Of a stretch of 64,000 nucleotides of DNA, positions 1 to 7,940 are shown piece by piece. The position numbers and the translations under genes were made by a program. Below the pieces are notes generated by a model. It saw only the letters and a list, made by a program, of their open reading frames with translations, had not been told where the DNA came from and did not search any database. Where the stretch lies: the NCBI GenBank assembly GCA_963850205.1, contig CAWKKJ010000017.1, positions 496,001 to 560,000 of the forward strand, written 5' to 3'. Numbering within the stretch: the stretch's first letter is position 1; each line of letters starts with the position of its first letter. Source of the stretch: JACVRW01 sp963850205. GTDB taxonomy: Bacteria; Actinomycetota; Thermoleophilia; Solirubrobacterales; Thermoleophilaceae.

Positions 1-647
1 AACAGCACGCTCGAGCCGAACTCCTCGCGCAGGGCGGCCACGAGGTCGAGCACTTCGTTCTCCACGGTGGCGTCGAGCCCCGTGGTGGGCTCGTCGAGGA
101 TCAACAGGGTGGGATCCTTGGCCAGCGCCATGGCGATCACCACGCGCTGGTTCATCCCGCCCGAGAGCTGGTGCGGGTAGCGGCGCATGACGCCCGCGGG
201 ATCGGAGATCTGCACCTTCTCGAGCATCTCCTTCGCCCGGTCGGCGGCCTCGTCGTCGCCCACCCCCTGCAGCGTGTAGACCTCGGCCACCTGGTCGCCG
301 ATGTGGATCGTGGGGTTCAGGGCGGAGGTCGGGTTCTGGTAGACCATCGACACCCTGTTCGCGCGCAGCTCGCGGACGTCGGCCTCACTCATGGCCAGCA
401 GGTCCTCGCCCGCCACGCGAATGCCTCCCTTGCTCACCCGCCCGTTGCGGGGCAGGTAGCGCAGGGCGGCGAAGGCGGCGGTCGACTTGCCGCAGCCCGA
501 CTCCCCGACCAGCCCGTACGACTCGCCCTCGGCGATGTGGAGGCTGACCCCGCGCAGGACCTGTTTCCACTGGCCGCGGACGCGGTACTCGACCTCGACG
601 TCCTCGAGCTCGAGCGCGTGCTCGGTGGCCACAGGAGCGGAGGTCAT
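1..647 (-). CDS. Dipeptide/oligopeptide ABC transporter ATP-binding protein (DppD-like), 3' end cut by window
   Basis: ATPase of a peptide-type ABC importer, hydrolysing ATP at the inner face of the membrane. The 215 visible residues carry a Walker A (GESGCGKST), a Q-loop in YQNPTSALNP, an ABC signature (LSGGMNQR) and a Walker B (LLILDEPT) followed by a D-loop. YQNPTSALNP and GGMNQR are typical of the DppD/OppD branch. The start ATG overlaps the stop of the permease upstream (ATGA at 644-647), so it is the last visible gene of a co-transcribed dpp set. The C-terminus lies beyond position 1; a DppF-type partner may follow outside the window. Family assignment is firm; the substrate is unknown. 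Confidence 0.93.
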   Translation of the reverse strand, partial: MTSAPVATEHALELEDVEVEYRVRGQWKQVLRGVSLHIAEGESYGLVGESGCGKSTAAFAALRYLPRNGRVSKGGIRVAGEDLLAMSEADVRELRANRVSMVYQNPTSALNPTIHIGDQVAEVYTLQGVGDDEAADRAKEMLEKVQISDPAGVMRRYPHQLSGGMNQRVVIAMALAKDPTLLILDEPTTGLDATVENEVLDLVAALREEFGSSVL

Positions 648-1546
648 CGCTCGAACGCCTTGGCGATGCCCTCGGCCATGAGGTTGACGCCCACCACCAG
701 GATGCCGATGGCCAGAGCGGGGAACAGCACGGGCCACCAGTAGCCGCCGCTGATCAGCCCGTAGTGCTCGAACACCTGCAGGCCCCAGTCCGGAGCCGGC
801 GCCTGGATGCCGAAGCCCAGGAAGCTCAGCGTGGCCACCGTGAAGATGGCGTAGCCCAGGCGCACGGTGAACTCCACCAGCACCGGACCCATCACGTTGG
901 GCAGGATCTCCGCGAACAGGATGTAGAAGTTGTTCTCGTTGCGCAGCTGAGCCGCGGCCACGTATTCCATTTCACGTTCCTGCAGCACGGCCGCCCGCAC
1001 GGTACGGGCGATGACGGGCGCGAACACCAGGCCGATCACGATGATCACCGTCAGCTTGGAGGGGCCGAGGGCGACGATCGCCAGGATGCCGAGGATGACC
1101 GTCGGGAGGGCGAGGAACGCGTCGATGAAGCGGCTGAGGATGTCGTCGACGGCCCCGCGGAAGTAGCCGGTCACGAGGCCGAGCGCGGTGCCGAGCACCG
1201 TGCCGAGCAGGGTGGCGGCCGGCGCGACGATGAGGATGTCGCGCGCGCCCACGATCACACGCGAGAGCACATCCCGCCCGACCCGGTCGGTGCCGAACAC
1301 GTGCGAGCCGTCAGGCGGCGCGAGGTCGTTGACCGGGTCGGTGGCGAAGGGGTCGTCCGGCGCCAGCGCCTCGCCGAAGATGGCGAAGATCACGAAGAGC
1401 CCGACGATCACCAGGCCGGCGATGAAGCTCCCGGAGCGCAGGAGCAGCCGCAGGCGCTCGCGCTGGGCCGTGCGTTCGACGGCGGTGGTGGGCGCCGCCG
1501 CGGAGGATCCGGAGGCGACGTCGGGTCCCGAGGCCGACGTGCTCAT
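644..1546 (-). CDS. Peptide-type ABC transporter permease (DppC-like)
   Basis: Inner-membrane permease of 300 aa, the usual DppC length. A polar Ala/Ser-rich N-terminus of about 40 residues precedes the first membrane helix (LVIVGLFVIFAIFGEAL). The family's N-terminal signature follows (HVFGTDRVGRDVLSRVI), then about five more helices. The EAA-type loop that contacts the ATPase is at REMEYVAAAQLRNENNFYILFAEILPN (written here in context; key residues E, A, A and the following G-less loop). Its ATG overlaps the DppB stop and its stop overlaps the DppD start, so the three genes are translationally coupled. It pairs with the DppB-like permease to form the channel; substrate not determinable. Confidence 0.92.
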   Translation of the reverse strand: MSTSASGPDVASGSSAAAPTTAVERTAQRERLRLLLRSGSFIAGLVIVGLFVIFAIFGEALAPDDPFATDPVNDLAPPDGSHVFGTDRVGRDVLSRVIVGARDILIVAPAATLLGTVLGTALGLVTGYFRGAVDDILSRFIDAFLALPTVILGILAIVALGPSKLTVIIVIGLVFAPVIARTVRAAVLQEREMEYVAAAQLRNENNFYILFAEILPNVMGPVLVEFTVRLGYAIFTVATLSFLGFGIQAPAPDWGLQVFEHYGLISGGYWWPVLFPALAIGILVVGVNLMAEGIAKAFER

Positions 1547-2496
1547 TGCTCGCTCCCGAGACGGACGCGAGGGTTGAGGACCGAGTAGGCGATGTCGGCG
1601 AAGAGCGTGGCCACGAGGTAGACGATGCCGACGACCAGGATGCCGCTCTGGAGCATCGGGAAGTCGTTCCCTTGGGCGGCCTCGAACAGCGCCTGCCCGA
1701 GGCCGTTGTAGTTGAAGATCAGCTCGATCACCACGAGACCGCCGATCAGGTAGCCGAGCTGGGTGGCCACCACGGCGATCGTGGGCAGGAGCGAGTTGCG
1801 CAGCACGTGTCGGCGGACGACGGTCTTCTGCGGCAGGCCCTTGATCGTCGCCGTGCGGGTGTAGTCCGCGTCGAGCGACTCGATGGTGCCGGCCCTCGCC
1901 ATGCGGGCGATGTAGCCGAACAGCACGAACACCAGGCACAGGGCGGGCAGGACCAGGTAGTGGAGCTGGCTGAAGAAGCCGGACCCCGGCGGCGCGGTGG
2001 CCGTGGAGGGAAAGATGCCGAGCGTGAGGGCGAAGATGATGATCAGTAAAACGGCCCACACGAAGTCGGGCACCGCGGTGGCCGAGAGACCCCCGATCGA
2101 CACGAAGCGGTCGCGGAAGCTGCCCTCCTTGAGGGCGGCCCAGACACCGCCGGCGATGGCCAGCGGCACCACGATGATGAAGGCCAGCAGCGCGAGCTTG
2201 GCCGAGTTTATGATTGCCGGGCCGATCACGTCCTCCACCGGCTGCCGGAAGACGCGCGAGTCGCCCATGTCACCGGTGGCCACACCGCTGATCCAGTCCC
2301 AGTACTGCACCGGGAGCGGGTCGTTGGCGCCCAGCTCCTCGTTGAGGGCGTCGACCGACTTCTGACTGGCGAACGGCCCGAGGATGCTGCGCCCGACGTC
2401 ACCCGGAAGCACCTGCGCGCACAGGAACACGACGACGCTGAGGATCAGCAGCGTGACGAAGGCCAGGAGGACGCGCTTGAGGATGTAGCGGCCCAC
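1543..2496 (-). CDS. Peptide-type ABC transporter permease (DppB-like)
   Basis: Inner-membrane permease of 317 aa with the classical DppB N-terminus (GRYILKRVLLAFVTLLILSV, with a VFLCAQVLPGD segment after it) and about six membrane helices. The cytoplasmic coupling loop (ARMARAGTIESLDADYTRTA) is well conserved. The GTG start is chosen because it shares a base with the TAG stop of the binding-protein gene (stop 2498-2496, start 2496-2494) and begins exactly at the conserved VGRYILKR. It forms the heterodimeric channel with the DppC-like protein. The order binding protein-B-C-D is the standard dpp order. Confidence 0.92.
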   Translation of the reverse strand: MGRYILKRVLLAFVTLLILSVVVFLCAQVLPGDVGRSILGPFASQKSVDALNEELGANDPLPVQYWDWISGVATGDMGDSRVFRQPVEDVIGPAIINSAKLALLAFIIVVPLAIAGGVWAALKEGSFRDRFVSIGGLSATAVPDFVWAVLLIIIFALTLGIFPSTATAPPGSGFFSQLHYLVLPALCLVFVLFGYIARMARAGTIESLDADYTRTATIKGLPQKTVVRRHVLRNSLLPTIAVVATQLGYLIGGLVVIELIFNYNGLGQALFEAAQGNDFPMLQSGILVVGIVYLVATLFADIAYSVLNPRVRLGSEQ

Positions 2497-4178
2497 TACG
2501 TAAGCCCCGCGCGGCTGACGTCGGTGTGGCCCATGGCGTTCGTCTCGACGCCGGCCACGTAGTCCTTCGCGCCCGACAGGAAGTAGTAGAAGTAGGTGAA
2601 CATGATCGGCACCTCGTCCAGCAGCAGCTCCTGGATCTGCTTGGAGTACCGGCGCTGTTCGTCGAGGTCGACGGCCGCGACGTAGTCCTCGACCAGCGAG
2701 TCGTAGCGCTTGTTTCGAAAGTGGGCGCCGTTCCAGGTGCCCTTGCTGTTGAGCGGCGCGCCCAGCACGACGTTGGGCACGCCGCGGTGGCCGTATTCGG
2801 TGATTCCCATCGTGGAGTCGAGCCAGGGCGACTTGCCGTAGGTTGCATCGCCGAAGTAGGTGGCCTGGTTGGTGATGTTGAGGTCGACGCGGATGCCGGC
2901 CTCCCGCACGTCCTGCTGAATGAGCTGAGCGAGGTCGGGCATCTCGAAGCCATCCCAGCCGGTTACCGGCACGCTGAAGCCGCCCTCCTTGCCGGCGGCG
3001 GCCAGCAGCTCCTTGGCCTTGGCCACGTCCCGCTGGCGCTGCTCGACCTTCGCGGTCGAGCGGTAGATCGGTGCGAAGGGGCTGTCGTTGCCGTAGTCGG
3101 CCTTCGTGTCCAGCAGGCCGTCCACCAGGGCGCGCCGGTTGACCAGCAGGGCCATGGCCTGGCGGACGCGCTTGTCCTTGAACGGCTCCTTGTCGTTCCG
3201 CAGGTGGACCTGGCGGTGCGCGGCGGACGCCAGCTCTGTGGTGATAACCGAGTCGTCGGTGAGCAGCGCCTTGCCGCCGGAGACCGAGAACTGCACCACC
3301 ACGTCCACCTCGTTGCCCTGGAAGCCGAGCACGAGGCTCTGCTCGTTCGTGTAAAAGACGATCTCCTGGCGCTCGGTCAGGGCCCTGCGGCCGGGCGCCC
3401 AGTAGTCGGGGTTGGGCACCAGGGTAATGCCGACCCCCTGCTCGAAGCGGTCGAGCTTCCAGGGGCCGGTCCCGATGAAATTCTTCTCCCAGTCCCCGTC
3501 GTAGTCCTTGGGCAGGATGATCGTGTTGTAGTTGTCGGAGCTCGTGAGGTAGGGGAAGTTGCCGTTGGGCGCGTCGAGCTGGAACTCCACGGTCGAGGCG
3601 TCCACGGCCTTGGTGTTGCCCTTGGACAGCACCCCGGTGAACGCCGAGAGCGCGTTGGAGCCGTTGTCGGGGTCGGCGAGGCGGTCGAAGGTGGTGGCCA
3701 CGTCCTCGGCGTCCATCGTCTTGCCGTCGTGGAACTTGACGCCCTTGCGCAGCTTGAAGGTCCACACGCTGCCGTCCTCGTTGGGCTTCCAGCTCTCCGC
3801 GAGCCGTGGCTCGGGGTTGAGCTCGCGATCGGACCAGATCAGGTACTCGCCGGTCTGGCCGAGGATGGTGAGGCCGGCCTGGCTGTTGACGGTGACCGGG
3901 TCGAGCGCCCCCGGCGGCTGCTGCTGGCCGACGCGGAGGGTGCCACCCGGCTGCGCCTTCGCGGTCTGCGCCTCGTCCTTGGCCTCGAGGTCCTGTCTGG
4001 AGACCCCGCACGCGGTCGCCAGGAAGCTGAGCAGCGGCACCGACATCCCGACGACGGCCCCCCTGCGCATGAACTCACGCCGGCCGATCTTCCCGGCCCG
4101 GAGCTCGTCGATCAGGTGATTCTCGAGCTCGCTCCTGGTGGCCCTGATGGAGTCGACCCGTTGGTCGTTTGGGTTCAC
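2496..4178 (-). CDS. Peptide-type ABC transporter substrate-binding protein, Tat-dependent lipoprotein
   Basis: Extracytoplasmic family 5 solute-binding protein (DppA/OppA type), 560 aa. The N-terminus is long (about 30 residues) and then carries a twin-arginine motif (GRREFMRRG, residues 32-40), a hydrophobic stretch and a lipobox ending in Cys57 (LATAC). It is therefore predicted to be exported folded by Tat and lipid-anchored. Family hallmarks follow: WTFKLRKGVKFHDGK and the GTGPWKL motif. It lies 22 bp downstream of the MIO-less ammonia-lyase homologue on the same strand, so its ligand may be the substrate of that enzyme or of the P450. Ligand unknown: family members bind peptides, nickel chelates, betaines and other small molecules. 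Confidence 0.9.
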   Translation of the reverse strand: MNPNDQRVDSIRATRSELENHLIDELRAGKIGRREFMRRGAVVGMSVPLLSFLATACGVSRQDLEAKDEAQTAKAQPGGTLRVGQQQPPGALDPVTVNSQAGLTILGQTGEYLIWSDRELNPEPRLAESWKPNEDGSVWTFKLRKGVKFHDGKTMDAEDVATTFDRLADPDNGSNALSAFTGVLSKGNTKAVDASTVEFQLDAPNGNFPYLTSSDNYNTIILPKDYDGDWEKNFIGTGPWKLDRFEQGVGITLVPNPDYWAPGRRALTERQEIVFYTNEQSLVLGFQGNEVDVVVQFSVSGGKALLTDDSVITTELASAAHRQVHLRNDKEPFKDKRVRQAMALLVNRRALVDGLLDTKADYGNDSPFAPIYRSTAKVEQRQRDVAKAKELLAAAGKEGGFSVPVTGWDGFEMPDLAQLIQQDVREAGIRVDLNITNQATYFGDATYGKSPWLDSTMGITEYGHRGVPNVVLGAPLNSKGTWNGAHFRNKRYDSLVEDYVAAVDLDEQRRYSKQIQELLLDEVPIMFTYFYYFLSGAKDYVAGVETNAMGHTDVSRAGLT

Positions 4179-4200
4179 CCAGATCCTCCCTGGGGGAACC

Positions 4201-5706
4201 CTACGGCATGACGGGCGCGGGGTGGAGGAAGCCCGTCCGAATCAGCTCCAGCGCACGCTCCACGTCCGGGGCCAGGGAGCGGTCACACGTGACGGGATCG
4301 ATCGCCGCCACCGCGCGGTCCATGGCCGCGGCGAGCGCCGGGGGCAGCGCCTCCCCGCGGAGATCGTGCGCCTGGCGGAGTGCCACGAGCTCGTACGCCA
4401 GGGTCAGCTCGACGTTGCTGAGCAGGCGGCCGAGCTTGTCGGCCGCCAGACCGGTAAAGGCCTGGAAGTCCTCCTGCCCCGATGAGGTGTCGCCGGCATG
4501 CACCGAGGCCGGGGCGGCCAGAAGACGGTTCTCGGCGCACAGGCCCACCACCGACTTGTGCAGCGACACCAGCCCGCAGTGACCCCGATCCGGGTCGGGG
4601 GAGAGCTGCTCCGGGAGGCCCGAGAAGCGGCTGTCGAGCAGCCGGTGGAGGCGCTTCTCGCTCAGCGCGCCCACCTGGGCGAAGGCGATCGCGAGCGAGT
4701 CCAGCGCCAGCGCGAGCGCCTGCGAGTGGAAGTTGCCGCTGGGATAGAAGCCCGCCGGCTCGCCGGCGTCGGCCTCGAGCCACAGCGGGCTGTCGGTGAC
4801 AGCACGCAGCTCGCGCTCCAGCTGGGCGTCGAGCCCGGCCAGCACGTCGCCCGCGGCGCCGTGCACCTGCGGCAGCACCCGGAACGACACCGGCGCCTGC
4901 GGCGCGTCGTCCAAGGGCTCCTGGCCGCCGAGCAACTCGGCCAGCCGAGCGTGTACCCGAAGCTGACCGGGGTCGCCCTTCAGCCTGCCGATCCGGGGCG
5001 AATAGGGCCGGGCCGATGCGCCGAGGAGCGCCGCGGCCATGGCTCCGAGCAGGGTCGCCTGCTCCAGCACCGAGGCGGCCCGAGGGGCCAGGGCCGCCGC
5101 CAGGGCCGGCGCCAGCGGGGCGCCGTTGACGAGCGCCAGGCCCTCGCGGGCCTTCAGCTCGTAGGGCGTGAGGCCCCGCACGGCGAGCGCGTCGGCCGCG
5201 CTGGCCCGTTCACCGGCCTCCTCGACCTCACCCTCCCCGATGAAGGTCTGGAAGAGATGGCACAGGGGGATCGTCTCGCCGGCCGTGCCCGGCCGGCTGG
5301 CCGGGACCACGGGGCTCCAGCCGTCGTTCAGCCGGTCGGCGATGAAGACGCACAGCTCCGCGCTGACGCCGGCCTGCCCGCTGAGGAAGCCGGTCAGCCG
5401 CAGCAACATCGCGCCGCGCACCACTTCCTCGGGCAGCGGGGGCCCCACGCCTGCGGCGCGCCCCACGAGGATCGACCGCTGTAGCGGCAGCTGATCCTCC
5501 AGCTCGATCGACCGCGACCGGAGATACCCGAGGCCGGTGGTAACCCCGTAGGCGCTCACGCCCTCGGCCAGGAGATCGAGCACTCCCCGGCGGCAGGTCT
5601 CCACGTGGCGCAGCAGCCGCGGATCGATCGCCACGGGCTCGCGCTCGTGCACGATCCGGCGGTAACCGTCGCGGTCGAGCTGGTCGTGAGCCTCCAGGAC
5701 GAGCAC
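4201..5706 (-). CDS. Aromatic amino acid lyase (HAL/PAL) family protein lacking the MIO-forming serine
   Basis: 501 aa, full length for the histidine/phenylalanine ammonia-lyase fold. It keeps the active-site Tyr loop (YGVTTGLG, Tyr53), a GNFHSQALALALD segment matching GNFHGQPLALPLD, and a degenerate QDPYSLRC region (QAPVSFRV). At the position where family members have Ala-Ser-Gly, which cyclises to the MIO electrophile, this protein reads Thr-Ala-Gly (residues 141-143, context PGTAGETIPLCH). The serine that becomes dehydroalanine is therefore absent and normal MIO chemistry is not expected. Ergothionase, a HAL homologue that eliminates trimethylamine without MIO, is the closest functional precedent I know of. 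GTG start 3 bp after the cyclodeaminase stop. Candidate betaine lyase; dead paralogue not excluded. Confidence 0.85.
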   Translation of the reverse strand: MLVLEAHDQLDRDGYRRIVHEREPVAIDPRLLRHVETCRRGVLDLLAEGVSAYGVTTGLGYLRSRSIELEDQLPLQRSILVGRAAGVGPPLPEEVVRGAMLLRLTGFLSGQAGVSAELCVFIADRLNDGWSPVVPASRPGTAGETIPLCHLFQTFIGEGEVEEAGERASAADALAVRGLTPYELKAREGLALVNGAPLAPALAAALAPRAASVLEQATLLGAMAAALLGASARPYSPRIGRLKGDPGQLRVHARLAELLGGQEPLDDAPQAPVSFRVLPQVHGAAGDVLAGLDAQLERELRAVTDSPLWLEADAGEPAGFYPSGNFHSQALALALDSLAIAFAQVGALSEKRLHRLLDSRFSGLPEQLSPDPDRGHCGLVSLHKSVVGLCAENRLLAAPASVHAGDTSSGQEDFQAFTGLAADKLGRLLSNVELTLAYELVALRQAHDLRGEALPPALAAAMDRAVAAIDPVTCDRSLAPDVERALELIRTGFLHPAPVMP

Positions 5707-5709
5707 GGC

Positions 5710-6705
5710 TCAACGGTATTGCAGCATCGTGCCCACGCCGCGCTCGGTCGCGCGCTCGTAGAGCAGCTGGCCCACCGCCACGTCGGTGGTGGCCAGCCCG
5801 CGGTGCCAGAGGAGAACGCGCTCGTCGTCCGTCTCCCGGCCGGTCCGCCGGCCGGCGACGATCTGGCCGAGCTCCGCGTGGAGGTTGTCGCTGGTGAGCA
5901 GACCCTGCTCGACGTGGGCCCGCAGCGCGCCGAAGCGCCCCTGCCGGCACTGCTCCCAGTCGTCGACCACGATCTTGTCCATGACGGAGGTGAGCGACAG
6001 CTCGACGGCGCTCATCGTCCCGTAGGGCACCACCAGCGCGCCGGGGGCGATCCAGTCGGTCAAGAGCAGCGGCCGCGGCTCCTCCAGGCGGGTGGCCTCC
6101 ACCACGATGTCGGCGCCGCGGACCGCCTCCTCCGCCGTATCGACCACGCGGACGGGCTTGCCGAGCGCCTCGCGCAGGGCCTCGCCGAAGGCCTCCCGCG
6201 ACTCGGCACGCCGGCTTGTGACCCGGATCTCCTCCAGGTCGAACTCGGCGTCCAGCAGCGTCACGTTGGAGAACGCGGTGCCGCGCGCCCCGATGTGCCC
6301 CAGCACCTTGGCCTCCCGCCGGGCCAGGTGCCGGGCGCCGATCGCCGTGACCGCTCCGGTGCGCCGTTCGGTGATCTCGGTGGCGTCGACGATCGCGCGC
6401 GGTACGCCGGTGCGCGGGTCGTACAGCGTCAGCAGGGCGAGCTCCGAGGGCAGCCCGACCCGGTAGTTGTCCACGTAGTCGCCGACCACCTTCACGCCGG
6501 CCACGCCGAGCGGCGCGATGTAGGCGCGCAGGAGGTTGAAGTGGCCGTTGAAGGCCGGATCGGGGACCAGATGCTCGCGGGGCTCGAGCACCACCTCGTC
6601 GTCGCCCTGGGCCCGCAACGCTCCTTCGACCGCCGACAGGAGGTCGGTGTCCGACAGCGCGAGCTCCTCCACGTCGGCCGCGGAGAGGAAGCGGATCTCG
6701 ATCAT
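5710..6705 (-). CDS. Ornithine cyclodeaminase / mu-crystallin family protein
   Basis: 331 aa cytoplasmic NAD(P)-dependent enzyme family that includes ornithine and lysine cyclodeaminases, ketimine reductases and opine-type dehydrogenases. Visible features: N-terminal FLSAADVEEL, the substrate-loop region NLLRAYIAPLGVAGVKVVGDY, an LYDPRTGVPRAIVDATEITERRTGA segment typical of the family, and a Rossmann region with LGHIGARGTAF in place of the usual GxGxQA dinucleotide loop. The ATG overlaps the P450 stop (ATGA) and the lyase homologue begins 3 bp downstream, so the three are co-transcribed. The altered nucleotide loop makes true ornithine cyclodeaminase activity uncertain. The exact reaction is not inferable; it probably acts on a product or precursor of the neighbouring lyase homologue. 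Confidence 0.85.
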   Translation of the reverse strand: MIEIRFLSAADVEELALSDTDLLSAVEGALRAQGDDEVVLEPREHLVPDPAFNGHFNLLRAYIAPLGVAGVKVVGDYVDNYRVGLPSELALLTLYDPRTGVPRAIVDATEITERRTGAVTAIGARHLARREAKVLGHIGARGTAFSNVTLLDAEFDLEEIRVTSRRAESREAFGEALREALGKPVRVVDTAEEAVRGADIVVEATRLEEPRPLLLTDWIAPGALVVPYGTMSAVELSLTSVMDKIVVDDWEQCRQGRFGALRAHVEQGLLTSDNLHAELGQIVAGRRTGRETDDERVLLWHRGLATTDVAVGQLLYERATERGVGTMLQYR

Positions 6706-7892
6706 CCGAAAACCACGTGAAGCTCCGGTGGCTTGCGGAACACCAGGCCGCGGGGAGCGGCCGGGCGGGCCGGATCGAGACGCAGGCGGGGCAGCCGCTC
6801 GAGCAGCCGGGCGATCGCGGTGTGAGCTTCGAGGCGCGCGAGATGCATCCCGATGCACACGTGGGGTCCCCCGGCGAAGGCGAGGTGCCGGCGTGCGTTG
6901 GGCCGCCGGAGGTCGAAGCGGTCCGGGTCGGGGAACTGCTCCGGGTCGCGGTTGGCGCCCGCGATGGAGATGGTGACCAGTTCGCCGCGTTCGATCGCCG
7001 CGTCGCCGAGCCGGACGTTGCTGGTCGCGTAGCGGTCGATCACCGCCGCCGCCGGCTCCAGCCGCAGCGATTCCTCGACCGCGTCCGCCACCAGGCCGGG
7101 GTCGGCCTCGACCAGCGCCCTCTGCTCGGGGTTGGCGAGCAGATGGAGCACCGCGTTGGCGATCATCCCCTCGGTCGTCTCGATGCCGCCGAACATGAGC
7201 ACGGCCGCATTGGAGGCGACCTCCTCCTGGGTGAGCCGGCCGGCGGCCTCCGCCAGCAGCGAGGAGCCGGGATCGGCGCTCTGGGCCGGCACGAGGCTCG
7301 TGCGCAGCTCCTCGAACGCCTCCTCGCCGGCCGGCGTCACCGGCCTGCCCGCCGCCACCCCGGTCACCGAGTCCACGATGGCGTCGTACCAGGCCAGGAT
7401 GGTTGCGGCGCTCGTGCCCTCGATGCCGAGGGCCCGGGCGACGATCCCGACGGCCAGGGGACCGGCCAGGCCGCGGCGCAGCTCCGCGCGCCCCGCCGGC
7501 TCGAACGCGTCGATGAGCCGGTCGGTCTCGGCCGCCACCGGCCCCGTGAAGCCCTCGCGGACGGCCTCGAGGCGAAACGGCCGCACGAACGGATCGCGGT
7601 GCCGGGCGTGCTCGTCGCCGTCGAGGGTGAGCATGCTCGGTCCCACCACCCGGCCCGTGGAGAAGCGCGGGTCGTCGACCGTGAAGGAGGTGGAGTCGCG
7701 CATCGCCCGCAGCGCGAGGTCGCGCCGGGTGACGAGCCATGCCCCGAGCGCGGGCAGCCACGAGACCGGCTCGTGGGCGCGAAGCCGCGCGAGCAGCGGG
7801 TGCGGATCGGCCTCGAGCTCCTCGAGACCGGCGGCGGCGCCGATCGGGAACGAGTCCCGCCTCCCATTCCGCTGCTTGGTTGCGTCGGCCAC
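6702..7892 (-). CDS. Cytochrome P450
   Basis: Soluble bacterial P450 of 396 aa. The heme-thiolate loop FAGGPHVCIG matches FxxGxxxCxG, the K-helix ExxR is EESLRLEP, and the I-helix oxygen-binding motif reads FGGIETTEG, with Glu where most P450s have Asp in A-G-x-D-T-T. It would need ferredoxin and ferredoxin reductase partners, which are not encoded here. The GTG at 7892 is the only start just upstream of the first conserved residues and leaves a 48-bp divergent gap to hutH. It is the first gene of the leftward operon, so it probably oxidises or N-/O-dealkylates the substrate handled by the following genes (inference). Confidence 0.88.
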   Translation of the reverse strand: MADATKQRNGRRDSFPIGAAAGLEELEADPHPLLARLRAHEPVSWLPALGAWLVTRRDLALRAMRDSTSFTVDDPRFSTGRVVGPSMLTLDGDEHARHRDPFVRPFRLEAVREGFTGPVAAETDRLIDAFEPAGRAELRRGLAGPLAVGIVARALGIEGTSAATILAWYDAIVDSVTGVAAGRPVTPAGEEAFEELRTSLVPAQSADPGSSLLAEAAGRLTQEEVASNAAVLMFGGIETTEGMIANAVLHLLANPEQRALVEADPGLVADAVEESLRLEPAAAVIDRYATSNVRLGDAAIERGELVTISIAGANRDPEQFPDPDRFDLRRPNARRHLAFAGGPHVCIGMHLARLEAHTAIARLLERLPRLRLDPARPAAPRGLVFRKPPELHVVFG

Positions 7893-7940
7893 CCCGCTGA
7901 AGTCTGCCGAGGTGTGCCCGACGGCGGTACGGTGCCCTCG
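7893..7940. promoter_or_regulatory. Divergent intergenic region between P450 operon and hut operon
   Basis: This 48-bp gap separates the first genes of two oppositely transcribed catabolic operons. Both must be initiated in or near it, so it is the likely site of shared control. I see no convincing -35/-10 pair, ribosome-binding site or palindrome. Promoters may overlap the coding starts, or transcripts may be nearly leaderless. No hut regulator gene is adjacent. Confidence 0.45.

Noticed and set aside
2526..4211. 561-codon open frame opposite the dpp binding protein
   Set aside because: No recognisable motif; complementary to a well-supported gene with a Tat signal and family 5 motifs.
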